A stretch of DNA of 64,000 nt. Origin: Amorphophallus konjac (lineage: Eukaryota > Streptophyta > Magnoliopsida > Alismatales > Araceae). The DNA lies in the NCBI GenBank assembly GCA_022559845.1, contig CM040125.1:199494102-199558101 (forward strand), in the 5' to 3' direction. A model generated the notes under the pieces. That model ran no database searches. It saw only the letters and a program-made list of their open reading frames with translations, and was not told the DNA's origin. The stretch's first letter is position 1. The number at the start of each line of letters is the position of its first letter. Below are positions 9,411-20,913 of the stretch, piece by piece. A program made the translations under genes and the position numbers.

Positions 9411-11478
9411 TGATGCGGGACGAGACACGGACACGGCAAGCTCGCGATCGTCCCTTGATGAGGGAAGCGTCGGACGTGCACGGTTGAGAAACCGGCAAGA
9501 GCTAGGGTGGTCGGCTCGCACTTTCGTGCCCGGATCGGGTCACGGGACGGTCTCGCACTCTCTCGCAGCAGCAGTGATATGAAAATAAAGTGAGCTAGAT
9601 ATCCCTACACATGCTCTCTAGCAGCGGCATAAACAAGCATATATAGAAATAAGCGAAATGCCAAGCAAGGAGCGAATACGATACCTCCACGCGCTCGGCG
9701 TGGGGACGACGGACCCGGCCGATCTCGCACTCACGAGACAGTTATTATATAAAGGTTACAGCAATGATGTAAAGCCCACTCCATGCAGGGAGGTAAAGGG
9801 CGACACAATGGAGCCCGGGAGGGCCGATTTCGGGTTGACGGGCGACTTTCCGTGTAGCTTCGGCAGCACCCGAACTAATGACGGTGGGGCCCACGTGCTG
9901 TCCGGAGGGGCTGTGTGGGACCCGGTGTCACCTCTGTGGTGGGGGACACTGATGGAAGCGATCCCCGGGCTGGCAGCACGTTGGAACGACGATCGGAGGC
10001 CGGGCGGCTCCGGCCGGCGCCCGTCGGGAAAACTTCCCACGGATCTGCAGTTTCTGGTTTTCAGCGCGCTGTCCGGCGAGAACGGATGCTGCGATCAGAT
10101 CCGATGTCGGATTGACACGAAATTAGCGCCGTTGGAAAGCTGACTCGAAGTAATTCAATGTAGGCCTAGAGATATGGCCTGTAACTTCATTGATCTGGAC
10201 TTATGGAATTTACAACCTCCTGTTGTACAGTAACTGAACACTCAGATCTGCAGAGCTGATCTCTGATAACTGCCATTGACCTCTAGGAAGACCTTGGATT
10301 AAGACTTCGACTTCTTCATGAAAGTTGTAGGATTTGGAGTTGGGAAGATGTCAAAGTTTGTTTGGACACGTTTAGATGTGTCTATGAATTTCTATGATTT
10401 GTTTACTGGATGAAGGTCGAATCTGGGATCTGGCTGGAAGTATTGTAGCTCTGGTAGAACATGAATTTTGAAAAATAGGTAAAAGACTCAACAAAAATTA
10501 ATAAAAATGGTGGTGGTAGGGGAAAATGGAAAGAACTCCCAGTTAAATTGGGAGGTCTAAAAAAATTTAAAAGGGTGGTAGAAGGGGAAGAACTCAAAGG
10601 TTCTGTCACTGTAGATAGAGAGAGATCTGATCTGCAATTGGGGAATGAACGAAGTGGAAACACTATGAAACGGGTGAATTTGGACCTGAAATATTTTGTG
10701 GAGAAGGGGTTATAAGATAGGAACCAACCATAAAAATTTCAAGTCGTTTGGAACTCGTTTCTGGCTTGAAGAATTTTCGAGCTGCACCTCTGTCCAGCTG
10801 GACAGAACACCAAAGACGATCCCGTGGCGGCTCGAAGGCGGCACGAACGGCGGCGGCGGCGGCACAGATGATCACCGGAGGTTGAGAGGGGATGATAGAA
10901 GGTAGAATAACTCTATAACTTGAGGTTGGAGGAGAGAAACCAGAGGGAGAGAGGAGGGGCTCAAGAACACTCTTGATTTTTCAATAATTTTCTCTTCATT
11001 TCTTCATTAATCTCTAATGACACTATACATAGGCTTATATAGAAAATAGCAAGGGGTGGGGGGCTGATAATTTCGTGGGAAATATGTCATTTTTATCCCC
11101 CATGTGGTCAAAACTCAAAATAAATAAATTACATATGGATGGGGCACTCCTTTGACTAGGTAGGTAAGGTAGGTGGCCTACCTTTGAAATTTTAACCCCT
11201 TTGTCTCCCATGTGGTCAATTAGCATTCAAACCTTCTAGATGGCCACCTAGGATGGTTGACCAGCCCCACATGGATGAGGTGGACCAATGGGGAAGGGGA
11301 GGGGCCCCCCTAACTGGACCTACTACACATTTGCATAAAAATCCACACAATCCTAGGGAATGACACATTGGCTTACAAAGCCTTACAATTGTACATATAC
11401 TTTCCGAAGGATATAAAAGTGAACTAAAAGATATAAATGCAATATGAAAAGGTACTGGCTCGGTGTCGATTCCCATCA
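9411..11478 (-). repeat. LTR copy 1 of the minus-strand element
   Basis: Begins tgatgcggga and ends cccatca on the plus strand. A minus-strand TATA candidate (ctatataagcc) lies at 11032-11042. This copy differs most from the other two (for example at 9728-9735 and 10166-10190). A plus-strand ORF of 161 codons at 9658-10143 recurs in all three LTRs but runs against the element and its changes are mostly amino-acid altering; I do not call it a gene. Confidence 0.93.
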
Positions 11479-11489
11479 ACTCTCCCCGG
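11479..11489 (-). other. Polypurine tract of internal region 1
   Basis: On the minus strand ccggggagagt directly precedes the LTR start. Its partner in internal region 2 is at 15456-15466. Confidence 0.75.
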
Positions 11490-11933
11490 GTGGGAGGAAC
11501 TCGACCCCGTCGAGTAGGGGCAGGGATGCTCGAATACTCCGGCGGATCCGTCACCGTGCCAAGTAGCGCGGGTATGCTCCGCCCCAAGTGATCGTCACCT
11601 GCTCATTCCATATATACTCGATATGCAAACTGCTATGGCCTGAAGGTGGACACTCCGGGTGGGGCACTCTCAAAAGGAAGGGAAGCGGCTCAAAGACTCA
11701 CTAGGAATCACCGCTGAGTCCCTATAGGTGACTGATCCGGGTATAGATGTGGAACCGATCCCATACTCATCAAGTGAGTCCACTCGCATCTTACTCATAA
11801 GAGAATGACAACGAGCTTACACAAGACGCATGCAGACAAACAAACGACACACAAACCATGCAAACAAATCACACAAAAGAAACCACACAAGGAAAACACA
11901 CCGACTCATATATGACCCTAGACACACCTAATG

Positions 11934-13016
11934 TTAGTCCGACCCGTACATGGGCGACCGCGGACCAGGACACCCGAATATATGCCATGCATGCATGTTG
12001 TGCAACTGGGAATGGATGGCATGGGGAACACCTATACGTCGGGTGTGGTTATGCGTGGATGGTCTTTTGAATGTGGGCGACTCAGGTGGTTTAGAAGGGC
12101 CGAGTGTTGGTGGGTCGGGGTTGGTGGATGTAGATGGCCCATCCCGAGGGGAAGGGGCATAAAAGTGGGCTTCCTTGAAGAAGGGGAGTACGGGTGATAA
12201 CTCCGGAAGCCTAATAGTTAAGGGGTCAAAAGGGTCAAAGAAGGTATGACCCCTGGTGGTGGGTTCCCACAAGTCACGGTCCCACGTGTAGAAGTTTTGA
12301 AGGTGTGGGTAGTCACCTTCTTGAATTGTAACGGGTGGGACGAGAATCGTAGGCAAGAAGTATGATTCCTCCCTTGAACAAAAGGGTATGAATTCGGGCT
12401 CGTCTGGTAATGGGAGGAGTAAGAGGACCTCCGTGGTGACACAACCCACGGTGCACTCGGAGGTAATGGACCCTAGGGCCGGATGGGTGAAGCCAAGACT
12501 AGCGGGTTGGTCAAAGCCTCGGGCCAGTAGGTGTGTCAACTTCCATTGTGAATCTAATCCCATGACAAGATCGTCCAATGTGTCAACATGGTGACTAGAT
12601 CGAAATGTGGTATGGAAGGAGTTGACCGACACAAGAGGTAGAATGGGGTCCATGGATGGGAAGGGATGTGGGACCAAGCCATCCTTGAGCCAACTAAAAA
12701 GCGGCTCGGTGATGTATAGTGTACCCGTTAGAAATATGGGTAGATCGGGCTTTGGTGGTTCCAAATGAGATGGTTCCGAATCAAGTTCGGAAATAGAGAG
12801 TGATGTCATTGGAGCTCTCATGGATGAGGAAGGAATGTCCTTCTCATGGTGAAGGGGTCCTTGGGGTGGCTCCGGGAACAACCAATCTACCCCGATACAC
12901 CGATCTAGGCTAGTACTAAATCGATCTAGGCTTGTACTAAACCTTTGCACTTGCCCCATCAAGGCTTGGAACATTGCGCCCACTTCATCGGGACTATAGG
13001 TTCGGGGTATGGCCAT
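11934..13016 (-). CDS. 360-aa protein of the non-autonomous element, copy 1 (unknown function)
   Basis: An intact frame starts about 110 nt downstream of the structured block in the leader. It has no enzyme motif. Near residues 20-45 is a tandem repeat of RFSTSLD. The middle (about residues 90-215) aligns by eye with residues about 378-500 of the protein at 31250-34408: a hydrophobic start (GTLYITEPLFSWLKDG), then FHTTFRSSHHVDTLDDLVMG, ALGSITSECTVGCVTTEVLL and LPDEPEF. A DPFDP motif follows, and the C-terminus carries FGCPGP, which the other protein repeats. The shared order of these motifs shows common descent. Function is unknown; a Gag-like or RNA-binding role is only a guess. Confidence 0.7.
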   Translation of the reverse strand: MAIPRTYSPDEVGAMFQALMGQVQRFSTSLDRFSTSLDRCIGVDWLFPEPPQGPLHHEKDIPSSSMRAPMTSLSISELDSEPSHLEPPKPDLPIFLTGTLYITEPLFSWLKDGLVPHPFPSMDPILPLVSVNSFHTTFRSSHHVDTLDDLVMGLDSQWKLTHLLARGFDQPASLGFTHPALGSITSECTVGCVTTEVLLLLPLPDEPEFIPFCSREESYFLPTILVPPVTIQEGDYPHLQNFYTWDRDLWEPTTRGHTFFDPFDPLTIRLPELSPVLPFFKEAHFYAPSPRDGPSTSTNPDPPTLGPSKPPESPTFKRPSTHNHTRRIGVPHAIHSQLHNMHAWHIFGCPGPRSPMYGSD

Positions 13017-13122
13017 GGTGGCTAAGAGGGGGTCGGTCCCCTAGGAATGAATATGCAAGGCCATTTTTTTTTGTTTTAGAAGCAAAATGTGATGCTAACT
13101 AATGCACCTAGACATAACCAAA

Positions 13123-13230
13123 ACTCGGTACATGGCGGAGTTAACCGATCCGAAGATCACTCGCGCAAGTGTGCGGCCTTCCCGATAGGCGTAGCCTAAC
13201 GTTCGGATAACACCTTTTGATATACCAAGT
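13123..13230 (-). other. Conserved structured block, copy in leader of internal region 1
   Basis: On the minus strand acttggtatat (13230-13220) pairs with atgtaccgagt (13133-13123) over 11 positions. Inner hairpins: taggc/gcct (13198-13186), act/agt (about 13170-13159) and gatc-ttcg-gatc (13158-13147). The block lies between the primer site and the ORF start, the usual place for packaging or translation signals. Confidence 0.8.
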
Positions 13231-13372
13231 AAAGGGATGTATGCGACCCAAAACGACTCTTTTTTATTATTTTAAAAATATGATGATCTTAGACTCGACA
13301 TAGACAATGAATAATGACTAGACATAAATGACACTCTTTTTTTTTTCTTTTTGACACCCTAGACTCAAACTA

Positions 13373-13384
13373 GCTCTGATACCA
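13373..13384 (-). other. Primer-binding site (tRNA-iMet type), internal region 1
   Basis: The reverse complement reads tggtatcagagc three bases from the LTR end at 13388. The second copy is at 17348-17359. Confidence 0.92.
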
Positions 13385-13387
13385 AAT

Positions 13388-15455
13388 TGATGCGAGACGA
13401 GACACGGACACGGCAAGCTCGCGATCGTCCCTTGATGAGGGAAGCGTCGGACGTGCACGGTTGAGAAACCGGCAAGAGCTAGGGTGGTCAGCTCGCACTT
13501 TCGTGCCCGGATCGGGTCACGGGACGGTCTCGCACTCTCTCGCAGCAGCAATGATATGAAAATAAAGTGAGCTAGATATCCCTACACATGCTCTCTAGCA
13601 GCGGCATAAACAAGCATATATAGAAATAAGCAAAATGCCAAGCAAGGAGCGAATACGATACCTCCACGCGCTCGGCGTGGGGATGACGGACCCGGCTGAT
13701 CTCGCACTCCCGGGACAGTTATTATATAAAGGTTACAGCAATGATGTAAAGTCCACTCCACGCAGGGAGGTAAAGGGTGACACAATGGAGCCCGGGAGGG
13801 CCGATTTCGGGTTGACGGGCAACTTTCCGTGTAGCTTCGGCAGCACCCGAACTAATGACGGTGGGGCTCACGTGCTGTCCGGAGGGGCCGTGTGGGACCC
13901 GGTGTCACCGCTGTGGTGGGGGACAGTGATGGAAGCGATCCCCGGGCTGGCGGCACGTTGGAACGACGATCGGAGGCCGGGCGGCTCCGGCCGGCGCCCG
14001 TCGGGAAAACTTCCCACGGATCTGCAGTTTCTGATTTTCAGTGCGCTGTCCGGCGAGAACGGACGCTGCGATCAGATCCGATGTCGGATTGACACGAAAT
14101 TAGCGCCGTTGGAAAGCTGACTCGAAGTAATTCAATGTAGGCCTAGAGATCTGGCCTAGATCTTCGTTGATCTAGACTTATGGAATTTACAACCTCCTGT
14201 TGTACAATAACTGAACACTCAGATCTGCAGAGCTGATCTCTGATAACTGCCATTGACCGCTAGGAAGACCTTGGATTCAGACTTCTACTTCTTCATGAAA
14301 GTTGTAGGATTTGGAGTTGGGAAGATTTCAAAGTTTGTTTGGACACGTTTGGATGTGTCTATGAATTTATATGATTTGTTTACTGGATGAAGGTCGAATC
14401 TGGGATCTGGCTGGAAGTACTGTAGCTCCGATAGAACATGAATTTTGAAAAATAGGTAAAAGACTCAACAAAAATTAATAAAAATGGTGGTGGTAGGGAA
14501 AAATGGACAGAACTCCCAGTTAAATTGGGAGGTCTAACAAAATTTAAAAGGGTGGTAGAAGGGGAAGAACTCAAAGGTTCTGTCACTGTAGACAGAGACA
14601 GATCTGATCTGTGTTTGGGGAATGAACGAAGTGGAAACACTATGAAACGGGGGAATTTGGACCTGAAATATTTTGTGGAGAAGGGGTTATAAGATAGGAA
14701 CCAACCCTCAAAATTTCAAGTCGATTGGAACTCGTTGCTGGCTTGAAGAATTTTCGAGCTGCACCTCTGTCCAGCTGGACAGAACACCGAAGACGATCCC
14801 GTAGCGGCTCGAAGGCGGCACGAACGGCGGCGGCGGCGGCACAGATGATCACCGGAGGTTGAGAGGGGATGATAGAAGGTAGAATAACTCTATAACTTGA
14901 GGTTGGAGGAGAGAAACCAGAGGGAGAGAGGAGGGGCTCAAGAACACTCTTGATTTTCCAATAATTTTCTCTTCATTTCTTCATTAATCTCTAATGACAC
15001 TATACATAGGCTTATATAGAAAATAGCAAGGGGTGGGGGGCTGATAATTTCGTGGGAAATATGTCATTTTCATCCCCCATGTGATCAAAACTCAAAATAA
15101 ATAAATTACATATGGATAGGGCACTCCTTTGACTAGGTAGGTAAGGTAGGTGGCCTACCTTTGAAATTTTAACCCCTTTGTCTCCCATGTGGTCAATTAG
15201 CATTCAAACCTTCTAGATGGCCACCTAGGATGGTTGACCAGCCCCACATGGATGAGGTGGACCAATGGGGAAGGGGAGGGGCCCCCCTAACTGGACCTAC
15301 TACACATTTGCATAAAAACCCACACAATCCTAGGGAATGACACATTGGCTTACAAAGCCTTACAATTGTACATATACTTTCCCAAGGATATAAAAGTGAA
15401 CTAAAAGATATAAATGCAATATGAAAAGGTACTGGCTCGGTGTCGATTCCCATCA
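13388..15455 (-). repeat. LTR copy 2 (middle) of the minus-strand element
   Basis: 2068 bp. At most sites where the copies differ that I checked, it agrees with copy 3 and not copy 1 (for example 14387-14540 and 15379). At about 14881-14900 it agrees with copy 1. It also has many private changes. This mixed pattern fits a recombinant middle LTR. Confidence 0.93.
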
Positions 15456-15909
15456 ACTCTCCCGGGTGGGAGGAACTCGACCCCGTCGAGTAGGGGCAGG
15501 GATGCTCGAATACTCCGGCGGATCCGTCACCGTGCCAAGTAGCGCGGGTATGCTCCGCCCCAAGTGATCGTCACCTGCTCATTCCATATATACTCGATAT
15601 GCAAACTGCTATGGCCTGAAGGTGGACACTCCGGGTGGGGCACTCTCAAAAGGAAGGGAAGCGGCTCAAAGACTCACTAGGAATCACCGCTGAGTCCCTA
15701 TAGGTGACTGATCCGGGTATAGATGTGGAACCGATCCCATACTCATCAAGTGAGTCCACTCGCATCTTACTCATAAGAGAATGACAACGAGCTTACATAA
15801 GATGCATGCAGACAAATAAACGACACACAAACCATGCAAACAAATCACACAAAAGAAACCACACAAGGAAAACACACCGACTCATATATGACCCTAGACA
15901 CACCTAATG

Positions 15910-16992
15910 TTAGTCCGACCCGTACATGGGCGACCGCGGACCAGGACACCCGAATATATGCCATGCATGCATGTTGTGCAACTGGGAATGGATGGCATGG
16001 GGAACACCTATACGTCGGGTGTGGTTATGCGTGGATGGTCTTTTGAATGTGGGCGACTCAGGTGGTTTAGAAGGGCCGAGTGTTGGTGGGTCGGGGTTGG
16101 TGGATGTAGATGGCCCATCCCGAGGGGAAGGGGCATAAAAGTGGGCTTCCTTGAAGAAGGGGAGTACGGGTGATAACTCCGGAAGCCTAATAGTTAAGGG
16201 GTCAAAAGGGTCAAAGAAGGTATGACCCCTGGTGGTGGGTTCCCACAAGTCACGGTCCCACGTGTAGAAGTTTTGAAGGTGTGGGTAGTCACCTTCTTGA
16301 ATTGTAACGGGTGGGACGAGAATCGTAGGCAAGAAGTATGATTCCTCCCTTGAACAAATGGGTATGAATTCGGGCTCGTCTGGTAAGGGGAGGAGTAAGA
16401 GGACCTCCGTGGTGACACAACCCACGGTGCACTCGGAGGTAATGGACCCTAGGGCCGGATGGGTGAAGCCAAGACTAGCAGGTTGGTCAAAGCCTCGGGC
16501 CAGTAGGTGTGTCAACTTCCATTGTGAATCTAATCCCATGACAAGATCATCCAATGTGTCAACATGGTGACTAGATCGAAATGTGGTATGGAAGGAGTTG
16601 ACCGACACAAGAGGTAGAATGGGGTCCATGGATGGGAAGGGATGTGGGACCAAGCCATCCTTGAGCCAACTAAAAAGCGGCTCGGTGATGTATAGTGTAC
16701 CCGTTAGAAATATGGGTAGATCGGGCTTTGGTGGTTCCAAATGAGATGGTTCCGAATCAAGTTCGGAAATAGAGAGTGATGTCATTGGAGCTCTCATGGA
16801 TGAGGAAGGAATGTCCTTCTCATGGTGAAGGGGTCCTTGGGGTGGCTCCGGGAACAACCAATCTACCCCGATACACCGATCTAGGCTAGTACTAAATCGA
16901 TCTAGGCTTGTACTAAACCTTTGCACTTGCCCCATCAAGGCTTGGAACATTGCGCCCACTTCATCGGGACTATAGGTTCGGGGTATGGCCAT
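15910..16992 (-). CDS. 360-aa protein of the non-autonomous element, copy 2
   Basis: Duplicate of 11934-13016 with the same length and one visible amino-acid change (Phe to Ile, a few residues after the DEPEF motif). The internal regions differ at about ten sites, fewer per base than the LTRs do. Everything said of copy 1 applies; neither copy has a recognisable enzyme domain. Confidence 0.7.
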   Translation of the reverse strand: MAIPRTYSPDEVGAMFQALMGQVQRFSTSLDRFSTSLDRCIGVDWLFPEPPQGPLHHEKDIPSSSMRAPMTSLSISELDSEPSHLEPPKPDLPIFLTGTLYITEPLFSWLKDGLVPHPFPSMDPILPLVSVNSFHTTFRSSHHVDTLDDLVMGLDSQWKLTHLLARGFDQPASLGFTHPALGSITSECTVGCVTTEVLLLLPLPDEPEFIPICSREESYFLPTILVPPVTIQEGDYPHLQNFYTWDRDLWEPTTRGHTFFDPFDPLTIRLPELSPVLPFFKEAHFYAPSPRDGPSTSTNPDPPTLGPSKPPESPTFKRPSTHNHTRRIGVPHAIHSQLHNMHAWHIFGCPGPRSPMYGSD

Positions 16993-17098
16993 GGTGGCTA
17001 AGAGGGGGTCGGTCCCCTAGGAATGAATATGCAAGGCCATTTTTTTTTGTTTTAGAAGCAAAATGTGATGCTAACTAATGCACCTAGACATAACCAAA

Positions 17099-17206
17099 AC
17101 TCGGTACATGGCGGAGTTAACCGATCCGAAGATCACTCGCGCAAGTGTGCGGCCTTCCCGATAGGCATAGCCTAACGTTCGGATAACACCTTTTGATATA
17201 CCAAGT
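17099..17206 (-). other. Conserved structured block, copy in leader of internal region 2
   Basis: Same as 13123-13230 except for a loop change in the second hairpin (plus-strand taggc-ata-gccta instead of taggc-gta-gccta), which leaves the stem intact. Confidence 0.8.
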
Positions 17207-17347
17207 AAAGGGATGTATGCGACCCAAAACGACTCTTTTTTATTATTTTAAAAATATGATGATCTTAGACTCGACATAGACAATGAATAATGACTAGACA
17301 TAAATGACACTCTTTTTTTTTCTTTTTGACACCCTAGACTCAAACTA

Positions 17348-17359
17348 GCTCTGATACCA
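17348..17359 (-). other. Primer-binding site (tRNA-iMet type), internal region 2
   Basis: Reverse complement tggtatcagagc, next to LTR copy 3. Confidence 0.92.
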
Positions 17360-17362
17360 AAT

Positions 17363-19430
17363 TAATGCGGGACGAGACACGGACACGGCAAGCTCGCGAT
17401 CGTCCCTTGATGAGGGAAGCGTCGGACGTGCACGGTTGAGAAACCGGCAAGAGCTAGGGTGGTCGGCTCGCACTTTCGTGCCCGGATCGGGTCACGGGAC
17501 GGTCTCGCACTCTCTCGCAGCAGCAATGATATGAAAATAAAGTGAGCTAGATATCCCTACACATGCTCTCTAGCAGCGGCATAAACAAGCATATATAGAA
17601 ATAAGCAAAATGCCAAGCAAGGAGCGAATACGATACCTCCACGTGCTCGGCGTGGGGACGACGGACCCGGCCGATCTCGCACTCCCGGGACAGTTATTAT
17701 ATAAAGGTTACAGCAATGATGTAAAGCCCACTCCACGCAGGGAGGTAAAGGGTGACACAATGGAGCCCGGGAGGGCCGATTTCGGGTTGACGGGCGACTT
17801 TCCTTGTAGCTTCGGCAGCACCCGAACTAATGACGGTGGGGCCCACGTGCTGTCCGGAGGGGCCGTGTGGGACCCGGTGTCACCGCTGTGGTGGGGGACA
17901 CTGATGGAAGCGATCCCCGGGATGGCGGCACGTTGGAACGACGATCGGAGGCCGGGCGGCTCCGGCCGGCGCCCGTCGGGAAAACTTCCCACGGATCTGC
18001 AGTTTCTGGTTTTCAGCGCGCTGTCCGGCGAGAACGGACACTGCGATCAGATCCGATGTCGGATTGACACGAAATTAGCGCCGTTGGAAAGCTGACTCGA
18101 AGTAATTCAATGTAGGCCTAGAGATCTGGCCTGGATCATCGTTGATCTGGACTTATGGAATTTACAACCTCCTGTTGTACAATAACTGAACACTCAGATC
18201 TGCAGAGCTGATCTCTGATAACTGCCATTGACCGCTAGGAAGACCTTGGATTCAGACTTCTACTTCCTCATGAAAGTTGTAGGATTTGGAGTTGGGAAGA
18301 TTTCAAAGTTTGTTTGGACACGTTTGGATGTGTCTATGAATTTTTATGATTTGTTTACTGGATGGAGGTCGAATCTGGGATATGGCTGGAAGTACTGTAG
18401 CTCCGGTAGAACATGAATTTTGAAAAATAGGTAAAAGACTCAACAAAAATTAATAAAAATGGTGGTGGTAGGGCAAAATGGACAGAACTCCCAGTTAAAT
18501 TGGGAGGTCTAACAAAATTTAAAAGGGTGGTAGAAGGGGAAGAACTCAAAGATTCTGTCACTGTAGACAGAGACAGATCTGATCTGCGTTTGGGGAATGA
18601 ACGAAGTGGAAACACTATGAAACGGGGGTATTTGGACCTGAAATATTTTGTGGAGAAGGGGTTATAAGATAGGAACCAACCCTCAAAATTTCAAGTCGAT
18701 TGGAACTCGTTGCTGGCTTGAGAAATTTTCGAGCTGCACCTCTGTCCAGCTGGACAGAACACCGAAGACGATCCCGTGGCGGCTCGAAGGCGGCACGAAC
18801 GGCGGCGGCGGCGGCACAGATGATCACCGGAGGTTGAGAGGGGATGATAGAAGGTAGAATCACTTTAGAACTTGAGGTTGGAGGAGAGAAACCAGAGGGA
18901 GAGAGGAGGGGCTCAAGAACACTCTTGATTTTCCAATAATTTTCTCTTCATTTCTTCATTAATCTCTAATGACACTATACATAGGCTTATATAGAAAATA
19001 GCAAGGGGTGGGGGGCTGATAATTTCGTGGGAAATATGTCATTTTCATCCCCCATGTGGTCAAAACTCAAAATAAATAAATTACATATGGATGGGGCACT
19101 CCTTTGACTAGGTAGGTAAGGTAGGTGGCCTACCTTTGAAATTTTAACCCCTTTGTCTCCCATGTGGTCAATTAGCATTCAAACCTTCTAGATGGCCACC
19201 TAGGATGGTTGACCAGCCCCACATGGATGAGGTGGACCAATGGGGAAGGGGAGGGCCCCCCCTAACTGGACCTACTACACATTTACATAAAAACCCACAC
19301 AATCCTAGGGAATGACACATTGGCTTACAAAGCCTTACAATTGTACATATACTTTCCCAAGGATATAAAAGTGAACTAAAAGATATACATGCAATATGAA
19401 AAGGTACTGGCTCGGTGTCGATTCCCATCA
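17363..19430 (-). repeat. LTR copy 3 of the minus-strand element
   Basis: 2068 bp. Its plus-strand start is taatgcgg where the others read tgatgc, so the terminal TG has mutated. It ends cccatca directly before the aggcc duplication. Confidence 0.93.
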
Positions 19431-20900
19431 AGGCCGTTATATATGAAAGGGCACCTGAACGGAAGAGAATTGAACCGGATTCTGGTCGATCCTGGTGCAG
19501 CAGTCAACATCCTGCCATATAGAATATACGAGAGGTACCACTTTAATGTGCATCTCGAGAAAGTCGGGGATATGCGTATTGCTGGCTTCAACCAAAAATG
19601 TGAAGTATCTATGGGAGTGGCAGAGTTCACACTGACCCTAGCAGATTTCACTACAACGGTGCAGTTTCATGTCATTGACTCTCGCACCTCCTACAAAGTA
19701 CTGCTCGGCCGCCCATGGCTGCATGAAAATATGGTGGTGCCCTCCACGCTCCACCAGTGCATCAAATACAGCCTCCAGGGGAAAGAGGAGAGGATATTTG
19801 CTGATATCCACCCATTCGAGGTGTTTGAATGTCACTTGGCGGACGCCAACCTATATACGGGGTCTCCCCGGAAGGTTTCTGAACCTGAAGCCCCCGTAGG
19901 GGCGTCGAATAATAGATCGGGTGACGGTTGGTATCCACCACCGCCGCGCGGATATGTCAAGCCGAAGGTGGTCTCCCACATCACGGCTTCTGGAAATGTC
20001 GGCAGGGTGACACCCCCAGCATTATACCCCAAAGCTAAGGAAGTACAGGTCGATCGATAGCACGACCGCATCGGAGTCCCGGCCGGCCTCACCAAGCCAG
20101 TCTCCGGCCTCAACGATCCCACTGTTGAACCTTTCAAAGCCTGGGAGGTGACACAGGAAGATGGGCCCAGCAGCTTGTTCTATACAACTGAGGAGCATCC
20201 CACTCAGGAAGACACAGACTGCAGCCTCCCTGAGGATCTAGCCAACCCGCGGGTTCCTGTTCAGGGCCTGGCATTTACAACTGATCGAACGGTCAGGATG
20301 TTTCAAAAGCAACACATCCCTCCCGATCAGTCTCAAAAACGTAAGGAAGTTTTCCAAAAGATGTGGTATCCTGCAAATCTAGATAAGGAAATGAGACGTG
20401 TCTCTCAACATCCAGGGTTGGGCTTCACCCTGGAAGAATATTATTACAGTGGGCGGTACGAGGTGGATACTATCTCCGCCTTCTATCCTACTGAAGATAG
20501 CCCTCTGAGGGCAACCTTTGATGAGTATCCGGCGGAAGCCGAATATCTTGAACTCGCTCAGTCCCGAAATCAAGGAGCAGAAACCTCGGCCCCTTGCCGA
20601 TGCTGGGAGCAAGTTCATCCTGAAGAAGCGGCCTTTCAAGCCGAATTTGATACGGCTAGCAGCAGCGAAGCCGAAGACATTCAAGAAGTAGGAGTCTCTC
20701 CCTCTACAGGGGTCCTACTAATGACAACTTCAACACCCTTTCTGGAAATCAGGGAGGCCTTGGTCAACTCCAATCAAGGGGAGCCAACTACCAGAGAAGA
20801 AAAAGCCACTTCTGTGGAAGATACAACTGTCCCAGAAGGCGAAACTTCCTCAACTTCTGCTGCAAAAATCAGCATGCTGTCTGGGCCTGGCAGTGAACGG
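19431..20900 (+). pseudogene. Tat protease and protease-RT linker
   Basis: The frame resumes after the insertion and runs to about 20900 with one stop (TAG at 20058). The aspartic protease has an active-site stretch ILVDPGAAVNILP, where D is followed by PGA instead of the usual TGA/TGS, and the downstream YKVLLGRPWLHE. Protease would cleave the Gag-Pol polyprotein inside the particle. The following 250 codons are acidic and have no catalytic motif. Near 20900 the frame shifts into that of RT. Confidence 0.8.
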
Positions 20901-20913
20901 TTACTAGCCTATC

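Larger units (their letters stand above)
9411..19430 (-). mobile_element. Non-autonomous LTR element with three LTRs and two internal regions
   Basis: Three 2068-bp LTRs (9411-11478, 13388-15455, 17363-19430) alternate with two internal regions (11479-13387 and 15456-17362). A tRNA-Met primer site adjoins the right end of each internal region on the minus strand and a purine tract its left end, so the element is transcribed leftward. Each internal region has a single ORF of 360 codons and no protease, RT or integrase. One pair of perfect target duplications encloses the whole 10,020 bp, so the tandem form arose after, or during, one insertion event, most simply by unequal crossing-over between the LTRs. 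Confidence 0.93.

Noticed and set aside
9658..10143. 161-codon plus-strand ORF present in all three LTRs of the minus-strand element (also 13635-14120 and 17610-18095)
   Set aside because: It runs against the element, has no known domain, and differences between copies often change the amino acid; openness follows from recent duplication.
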